A DNA stretch of 64,000 nucleotides, taken from Takakia lepidozioides (lineage: Eukaryota > Streptophyta > Takakiopsida > Takakiales > Takakiaceae). The stretch covers positions 62,415,053 to 62,479,052 of the forward strand of contig CM060732.1 of the NCBI GenBank assembly GCA_030704615.1, given 5' to 3'. The notes under the pieces were generated by a model. The model had not been told where the DNA came from. It saw only the letters and a program-made list of their open reading frames with translations, and did no database searches. Shown one piece after another: positions 57,201 to 64,000 of this stretch; position 1 is the stretch's first letter; each line of letters opens with the position of its first letter. Both the position numbers and the translations under genes were made by a program.

Positions 57201-57354
57201 CCTGGTTGGGTCTGCAGCTAATCTAATTGTAAGTGAGGAGGCAAGACGAGCCCAATTGATGGGCTACAACCTCTCCTTCTGGAATCATTTACGATTTGGT
57301 GTGCCCTCTACGCTCCTTGTAATTGCTGCTGGCCTTCCCCTCATCCATAGGTAA
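51213..57354 (+). CDS. LSI2: LSI2-like metalloid/silicon efflux transporter (ArsB/NhaD-type permease), three exons
   Basis: Exons 51213-52493, 56440-56629 and 57089-57354 join in frame to 578 residues. The protein is a polytopic membrane protein: about five hydrophobic segments before residue 210 with the re-entrant motif [38 protein letters not shown], a long hydrophilic loop (about 210-373, Ser-rich with RRNSDS), then TM segments, [39 protein letters not shown] and [20 protein letters not shown]. This matches plant Lsi2, which exports silicic acid and arsenite across the plasma membrane by proton antiport. It is longer than rice Lsi2 (472 residues), mainly in the loop. Substrate here is inferred from family. 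Intron 1 is 3.9 kb and filled by nested LINE-A copies; splice junctions are intact, so the gene is probably functional. Confidence 0.92.
53737..55607 (+). mobile_element. Older LINE-A copy split by a younger LINE-A
   Basis: The first part, 53737-54167, encodes a decayed zinc-binding region ([12 protein letters not shown]) and runs to [14 protein letters not shown]. The matching continuation resumes at 55474 ([16 protein letters not shown]) and ends in the family tail (GTTATGAATACATTCTCTC, about 55590-55607). The interruption is exactly the insertion at 54168-55465. Confidence 0.8.
54168..55465 (+). mobile_element. LINE-A insertion, 1,298 bp, with RT FADD box and 8-bp duplication
   Basis: TCTATCAT at 54160-54167 and 55466-55473 flanks the insert. 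It is the longest LINE-A copy here and the only one reaching the reverse transcriptase active site: [13 protein letters not shown], then [13 protein letters not shown]. After frameshifts it continues as [50 protein letters not shown] and [20 protein letters not shown]. The tail reads CTACGGCAAACAACATC and ATGATAACAT. Part of the zinc-binding region is deleted (between DDLKG and LFLIHC). Confidence 0.9.
56139..56185 (+). mobile_element. LINE-A tail relic
   Basis: GCCCAAACTGGGTGTGGGAC followed by CCTAGGGCCACAAGGCAGTC repeats the terminal block of LINE-A with decay, in the last 300 bp of LSI2 intron 1. Confidence 0.5.
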
Positions 57355-59995
57355 ATCAGGGAGATTTCCTGCTTGCAGGACAGGCAGGAAAATGGTGCCC
57401 GTCTGGGCCAACGTTGTTTGCAACAGGAGGATTGGAGTATTTTTGCAGCTGCTGATAGTGTACATTAATTGTTCAAATCATCAAATTGACCACAGGGCGT
57501 TGGGTACCATGAGAGCAAGACATGGCAGCCAGCAGATTTTTGTATGATATGATATCAAATCAGCCTGTAAATCCGCAATTGATTGTGAAGTTTCTAGAAA
57601 ACATTTGAGACAATGAATGGATTTCGACCAAACATTGATTCCCAGCTGGACAAGGGCAGTGAATTTCAGTTCAACACTGGTTTTGAATGTGACTGTCTTT
57701 ACTAAATTTGTGCAACTGCACTCTTGATATGACTTGCAATTCAAGTTTTTGCGAAAGTGAATGTTTGGAAACCAGTGAAGTAATATGTTGAGAGCTAGAT
57801 AAACAAAACCTCCTAAAACAATCATGTTGCACATCAAACCAACCTCAAGTTTGTACTGCCAATTCATTGTTGCAGTGCAGAACGGTGTATTAGATCACAC
57901 AAGAAGCTCTTCTCCACATACAACAATTCATAAGAATTTTCATTGATACACAATACAACTTCCTGAAATTCTTCAGTTATTCTTGATTCGATCCATCCTC
58001 TTTACGAAACAGTAGATCTTCTACACTGTCGACTTATGCGTAGGAAGAGGATTTTTGTCACCACTCGCGGTGCGTGCCGGATCTGTTTGATTCCTATGTG
58101 CAAGTCAGCTTTGCTTATACTCAAGTGTTTCTTCCTGTAATACAAGGTCTAATAGAATTATCGATACAATCATACGAGCTGCCCCAGTGGTAGTGTAGAA
58201 TGCTGATCTTTCTTGTCTGCGAAAAGGTCTGTCAAGTGAGAAAACGCCATCTGCGCCAAGCAGAGCCTAGACAAGTTGTATCAAACTTTCGTCCCACCTC
58301 GGTGGTGGGTGCCTTAAGTTCTCGCTGCTGAATTGGACGGTTTGTGAGATCATTCATGTAACCACTCCAGTTGGGTCCCCCGTCGGAAGCAGGCGCCATT
58401 GAAGTCACACGCTACGCTTAAAGTTAGGGATTGTTTCAATGTTTAGAAAGCTAGGGGATCCTTTTCGGTGCTGGAGATACGGAGGTCTGAAGTTTACTGG
58501 CAGCTCACAGGGTGAAGGTCTGAAGTAACTTGGCCTCTTCACGACCTAGATTTGGGTGAATTTTAGCTTCTTGAAGAAGCGTGCCTTATATGAAGAGAAA
58601 GATAGTGTTTTGCATATGACTGTAATTGAAGCTAATTGCAGTTGGAAATTGTGCATTGATGTTGTGAAGGAATCCGCTTCCCTGTCGCCCATTCAGTGTT
58701 TTTGGTGTCCTTCGCGGTAATGAATCAGAGGTGGGGATCTCAAGTCACCAGAAAATATCAACTGTAAAGTCACTGGCTTACTGTAATTTAGTTATAACCA
58801 ACTTGAGCAATGAGTTGCGCATTTCGAGTTTCAGACAAGTGAGACCGTCAGGTCTTGGGGTTAGATCGCCTGTGCTCGGTAGCAAATGGTACTCATGGAT
58901 GAAGAAATTACTGTCTCTTCCTACAATTCAAGCGATGGAGCGTATCGGGGTGGATCTTCAAGCCCTGCCTACGAACCAACTCAGCTTATCTCCAATTGGG
59001 ATGGTGTGTGATTCATGTCTCTCCTATCTGTGTTAGGCAATTGGCTATGGAAGGCATGTATTTCACCTTTCCCCTTTTTTAAGGGTTGTTTCAGCATGAT
59101 TCGGTGGTCATTGGATATAAAATCTTGTGGGGTTCATGCGACGATCCTTTAGTGGCTCCTTAAGCTGGGCCTTTCAAGCCTTAGTGGGGCTGGAGCCTAA
59201 GCTGGAGACATATGCAAGTAGACACAGACATAAACACACACAGACTGCGTAGTTGCGAGATTTACGTGCATCTGTGAACTAGGACCCCTGTCTTGTCAAT
59301 TCTTCCTGTTGAAGGTGCATTTTTCAAACGCGATCGTCATGGTGAGCCTAGACGTTAGTCAGATTTCAACTATCTGTGCAGGATCCGATATCTAAGAGCT
59401 TAAGAACGAATGTGGGGTTGGATGACGTGGAGGAACGATGCCTCTGGCGACACAAGTGCCAACGCAGCTCATGAATGATGACGACTTTCAGGGTTCAATG
59501 ATGCGAATGCGACTCTGATGCGACTCTGATGCGAATGCAAAAATTGAGTGTTTTAAAAAGTTGGAATTGGGTCCACATTAAATCGTGTCCCAGGAGACTT
59601 CCAAGCAACCACATTGGAGCTATGTTTGCACAGGATGAGGCTGTGAGCAAGTAATAGAGAGCCACTAAGTCAGTTTACATCATTAAGCATTGGTTCCATC
59701 CGTGCAGAGTCTATGCTCTATGCATACAGCTGCTTTAAGCCCTTTAACTTGGCGACCATCAGGAAGTCAAGTTGAGCTAAAATGTTTTGTTGGTTTTTCT
59801 TTTTCTGGGCAAAATATGTTGATGACATGGCTGACAATGATGTGGCAAGTGTAAAAAAAAAAGGAAAAAGATGTGGCACTAAGGGACCCTATTCATGCTC
59901 TACATTAAAATTAAATCTAAGTAGTAGCATGGGAGAACAAAGGAACAAACTCTCGAATAACAAAAAAGAAGAGAAAATGAGGATCAAGTGAGATT
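57355..59995. other. Intergenic DNA downstream of the LSI2-like gene
   Basis: This includes the 3' UTR of the transporter gene. Short open frames (for example 58731-59036) carry no motif. No promoter, RNA gene or repeat boundary was recognised before the LINE at 60008. Confidence 0.3.
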
Positions 59996-60007
59996 AATGC
60001 CCACTCA

Positions 60008-62496
60008 CCTGCGCTGAAAGATCCAACCTCAGGATTGCTGGTTGACAACCCAAAATCCATGGCGGAGATTGCTGCAAATTATTTCCAGAGGTTGTTTTGT
60101 CAACAGCAACCCTCAAAAAGACCAGGCTAGAGCTACACTCATACAGCATATTCCATGCCTGGTATCACAAAGGGTCAAAACAGCGCTGGCTTCTCCCTTT
60201 ACAGTGGAAGAGCTGGGCTTGGCAGTGCAGTCAATGGCGTCAATGAAATCACCTGGGTTAGACGGGCTCCCCATAGAATTGTTCAAGGCATTGTGGAGCA
60301 CAATTGATGATGAATTCCTCCTAATGGCCAATGACATCCTCGACAAAAAGTTGATGCCCTCCCAGATCTCAGAAGGCCTCATTACTGTCATCTTTAAGAA
60401 AGGAGAAAGGGATAACATGGCCAACTATAGACCGATCACTCTCCTAAACTCCACCTACAAGATAATAGCCAAGGCCCTAGCTCTCAGGTTGCAACCTCTC
60501 CTCTCCAACATCAAGGTAGGATCAAACAGGTTTTTTACAAGACAGGATGATCCTTGATAATATATTGTTGGCTCATGAGGCACTCCACAGAGCTGAGGTA
60601 AACAATCAACCACTGGCCTTCCTTATGTTGGACTTTGAAAAGGCATTTGATTCCATCGATTGGACATTCTTGCTTCAAGCTCTAGAAAAGATAGGGCTAG
60701 GTGGGCCTTTCCTTACCTGGGTTCACATCCTTCTTCACTCAGCCTCAAGCAGAGTGATGATCAATGGGGTCATCTCTGGTTCCTTCCCAATTTCAAGATC
60801 TGTGAGGCAAGGGTGCCCCTTGGCACCCTTCCTTTTCCTCATTGCTGCAGACTCAAAAGCCTAGGGCACAATCATCTCACAGATCCCTCAGTTCATGCTC
60901 CCACTGCTGGATGAGACCAGGGACAATTGCACTCTCCCTGCCTGGATGGCATCGGATCAATGCAATTCTGTAACAGTGGCTCTGATTTTGGCAATTCATG
61001 ACATGGAGACCACAGGATTGGGGTTCATACCAGACAGTGTTGGCAACCTCGCATTTTCTGGTGAAATAACGTTGGACAAGCGGAACCTATACCATATCAG
61101 GGTGCTGGATATGCTTGGAAAGGCCAACCCCATGCCACCGCAGGGAATGGAAATTCAATGGGCTGTCCATCAATCATTCACCTGGTTTCTCAAGTGCCCA
61201 CTGGCGGATCTGCAGTTTGATCCCTACGAGTGGAATTGGATGGACAAAAAACATTCACCATTTTTCGCCTACAAGGTCAAGTTGGGTTACTCTCTCATCA
61301 ACCCGCCCCGCACGTTTTTGGCAAGATGGTCTTCAAAATGGAGCAATCTGCAGTTCACCCAGTCTAACTGGGCCAAAATCTGGAAGGCTGTCTAGAGGAA
61401 AGACAAGGCAGCAAAGGTCTCGGGTTTCCTATGGAAATTGACCCACAGAATCCTGCCAGACAAGCTAACCACAGACCAAGACAATCCTACCTGCCCTCTC
61501 TGTCTGCAAGAACCAGAGTCCATGGAACATTGCCTGTTGTCTTACAATTTCTCGGGTAGTATATGGAGAAAGTTTTTGGGGTTCTACTCTCATTGGGCCT
61601 CCTACCCCTCCCCTCCTCCTCAGTCTTTGTTGCTTCTCAACATGGTGCCAGGTCAGGCGCAAACCCTCTGTCCAATGTGGACCTCGCTTATAGCCCATAC
61701 TTTATGGAATATCTGGAAGTCAAGGTATTCCTATGTCTATGAGGGCAAGCCTCCCAGAGGCAGATCTGTCTTGTTCCACATTTTTCATGATCTGTTGACT
61801 GAGGGGAGAAAAGCGTGGGATTCGTTGTGTGCAGCTATTTCCAGATCTTCTGAACAATGAGGAAGGAAGCTATTTCAAGATTTCATGCAGTCCTGGGGCA
61901 AAGGCAACCTGCTTGGCACCAGTCTTCCCGACAACCGCTTTGATTGGAAAGATCCCCTGGTGATGGGGAGGAGGCTGATTACAACTGGCGTCACAAGAGA
62001 GCTCGAGTTACAAAGTTAAAAACTCAATTGAAGTTCTGAATCTGAAGCACCAATCGCTCGCCTCTCGGTCTGCAGCATCTGCAGCTCCGAACTCGTAGGC
62101 TGGAGCCTCCCCTCTGGCGGGCCTTTCTGCCGACCCTCTTTGTCTCTCCTGTTTCTCGGTTCTAAAACACCTTACATTGTTCTTAGAGCACCAATACTGC
62201 AAAACTGGATCAGTAGCTGCAGCAGGATTTCATCTGCCTTGTCTGCTCTTACGCCATGTTCTTCCCATCTACCCCCCCTCTTAGCATTTCAAATTACCTT
62301 CAAACACTCATAAAACAATCTCTGATCTCTCCTTCGTCTCTTTTAGCTGTTTTGCTAAAGTTATGGGAAGTTTCCCCCCAGTAAGTCCTCACGGCCTCTC
62401 CAGTGGTTATTTTTTCCATTGATATGACTCTACTTTTAATTAATTTGATTAAAAGGGCCTCTATCCCCCTTTTTAAAAAAAATTAAAAACAAAAAA
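60008..62496 (+). mobile_element. LINE-C (L1-type), 5'-truncated, poly(A)-tailed, 12-bp target-site duplication
   Basis: AATGCCCACTCA at 59996-60007 and 62497-62508 flanks the element, and an A-rich tail (62475-62496) precedes the right copy. Translation gives the RT fingers and palm KSPGLDGLPIELFKALW, FKKGERDNMANYRPITLLN, LMLDFEKAFDSIDWTFL and VRQGCPLAPFLFLIA. An abrupt switch near 60865 removes the YXDD region. The zf-RVT domain follows (FLWKLTHRILPDKLTTDQ, CPLCLQEPESMEHCLLSY). Frameshifts and stops at about 60540, 60863 and 61395 make it non-coding. Endonuclease and ORF1 are absent by truncation. Confidence 0.93.
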
Positions 62497-62508
62497 AATG
62501 CCCACTCA

Positions 62509-63192
62509 AGAACTGCAGATGTGTGATGGTATCGAAACTTGGACACAGGGAGTAACTGATGGAAATGCTCCATTGAGTGTGTTGCATAAGTTTACATGGA
62601 CATGTAGTGTCGCTCATAGATTTTGGAGAAAAGATCTAGCGTGCTGAGGTCGGTACTAGAAATGATCTCGAAATGATCTAGTCCCAGTCTAAGTCAAAGT
62701 ATAACAGGATCCATGAGACTTCTCATTCCCAATCTAAGTTCAATCAATGGGGAGGTCGGTTTGTTCGGCCACCTACATACCACTGTAATGTATGTGTACA
62801 CTTTAAGTCTTCACCTGGGATCTGCACTAGTTTAAATCTGTACTCTCGAATAGTAAGGGACTTGGCTTGTACGATCAGCTTTGATGGAGCTGATCGGGCC
62901 GTGACGTATCTTGCTTTTCGAATGCCCGTGCCGGCCCTGTTTTCAAAGAATTAGATTGCGCTGATCTGCTGGGGTTTGGTCCTCATTCTTGGGCAGTCAG
63001 GCCAAATCAGTGTGTTGTTTTCTAAACAATCAATTGATAGACTTGTATGATCCACCATATGTATATCCGAGCGGACATCCGCCATCATGAGAAGGGTCTT
63101 CTGGAGTCCCTTGCAGCACGAATGGTGAAGGCCTAACGTTCGACCTTATGGAAGAGGAGACAGAAAGGGGACGTGCGCGCGCGCAGTGTGCA
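62509..63192. other. Intergenic DNA between LINE-C and 4CL-like B
   Basis: Presumed 3' flank of the minus-strand 4CL-like gene. An alternating GTGCGCGCGCGCAGTG stretch lies at about 63173-63188, immediately downstream of the stop. No coding segment is seen. Confidence 0.3.
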
Positions 63193-64000
63193 TCATTGAC
63201 TGCATCGATGCCTTGCTGTGAGGTCCTTTCTGAGAATTTTTCCAGCTGCTGATTTGGGGATGGCATTGATGAACTCAACTTTTCGCACTTTCTTGTAGGG
63301 GGCAACCTGCAAGCAGAAAGATTATGAGTCCTGATGTGTGAGCTCAAGATAAAACACCCCACAACGTGCATAGTAAAATATAAGTGACCAGTTGATGTCC
63401 AAACTGATATAAGGACACGCAGAGATCTCTCAGAGATGTGCATGTCTAGCTGAAAGTCTCACCTGTTTGCCTACAAAAATCATGATGTCGGATTCAGTCA
63501 ATTCGGAGCCTTCTCGTTTTACGACGTACGCTAATGGAATTTCTCCCGCATCTTCGTCGGGAAGCCTAAGTGACAGCATCAGGAAATAGAGATCAGAGTT
63601 AGTTCAGATCAAATGTGTACATCTAGTGCGAGTTACAAAATGTATGTACACGTTATCTAGAAATTAGAAACTGTCTGGAGGGGCGAGCAAACTTACGGAA
63701 TGACTGCTGCGTCTACAATGCCGGGGTGCGTTAATAAGACTGCTTCCAGTTCTCCGGGTGCTACCTGCAGGCATACACTCCAGATTCAGACATAATGAGA
63801 ACATGGATGCACCTTGAGCACAGCTACATTATTTTAAGAAAGAAAAGCGCCGCCTGGACGAGCTACAAGTTGTTATAACCTGAATTTGATCGCACTTTCT
63901 ATCAATTGACCAGTGCTAATCTTAAGAATTAAGGATATTTTGCTCGGACCTGATGGGCCTTGTATTTGATGATCTCTTTCAGTCGGTCGACAATGAAAAA
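63193..64000 (-). CDS. 4CL-like acyl-CoA synthetase (paralogue B), C-terminal exons only
   Basis: Exons on the minus strand: beyond 64000 to 63950 ([17 protein letters not shown]), 63764-63697 ([20 protein letters not shown]), 63565-63463 ([20 protein letters not shown]) and 63306-63193 ([20 protein letters not shown] then Q and TGA). Exon lengths of the last three (68, 103 and 114 nt) and their phases equal those of paralogue A at 45516-49136, and the proteins differ at scattered residues only. The gene is cut by the window edge, so the AMP-binding half is not visible. It should have the same reaction type as A: ATP-dependent CoA ligation of a carboxylic acid. Confidence 0.93.

Noticed and set aside
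61465-61698. Minus-strand ORF inside LINE-C
   Set aside because: Antisense shadow of the zf-RVT coding region.

Overview
The window is nuclear DNA of a land plant. It is intron-rich and loaded with transposable elements. It carries a plastid-type pyruvate kinase remnant, a flowering-promoting-factor-like gene, two 4-coumarate:CoA-ligase-like genes and an LSI2-type transporter, all families typical of embryophytes. The long, retroelement-filled introns and the divergence of the proteins from flowering-plant relatives suggest a non-seed plant (bryophyte, lycophyte or fern), but that is inference. No RNA gene, CRISPR array or bacterial-type operon was seen.

Layout. (1) 5-10334 (+): a roughly 2,590-residue chromatin protein of the JADE/BRPF type: a long acidic repeat-bearing exon, an enhancer-of-polycomb-like segment, PHD and extended PHD fingers, and a C-terminal four-CXXC finger. 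(2) 11-15 kb: decayed LINE and Ty3/gypsy pieces and an unassigned possible gene. (3) 16897-17238 (-): a single-exon FPF1-like gene. (4) 18-27 kb: an intact 633-bp hAT-type MITE, LINE fragments with an (ATTTC)n-like tail, a two-exon pyruvate kinase pseudogene, and quiet DNA. (5) 27404-35490 (-): a complete ten-exon signal peptide peptidase gene with introns packed with LINE insertions. (6) 37003-40086: a 3.1-kb element bounded by long inverted repeats. (7) 40490-42904 (+): the proteasome assembly chaperone PSMD9/Nas2. (8) 45516-49136 (+) and 63193 to beyond 64000 (-): two 4CL-like paralogues in convergent orientation. Between them lie an LSI2-like efflux transporter (51213-57354, +) with a 3.9-kb intron of nested LINEs, and a 2.5-kb polyadenylated LINE with a clear target-site duplication.

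The cellular genes have unrelated housekeeping roles: chromatin acetylation reading, intramembrane proteolysis, proteasome assembly, phenylpropanoid or acyl-CoA activation, and metalloid efflux. There is no sign of a shared operon-like system. The 4CL-LSI2-4CL grouping is best read as an inverted gene duplication around a transporter.

The most distinctive signal is a LINE family here called LINE-A. It ends in a stem-loop-bearing tail, TATGAGTACATTC, joined to TC-rich DNA. At least five 5'-truncated insertions (72, 72, 151, 403 and 1,298 bp) can be delimited by their own target-site duplications. They cluster in, next to, or nested inside TC/GA tracts, which suggests a microsatellite-seeking, self-nesting retrotransposon.
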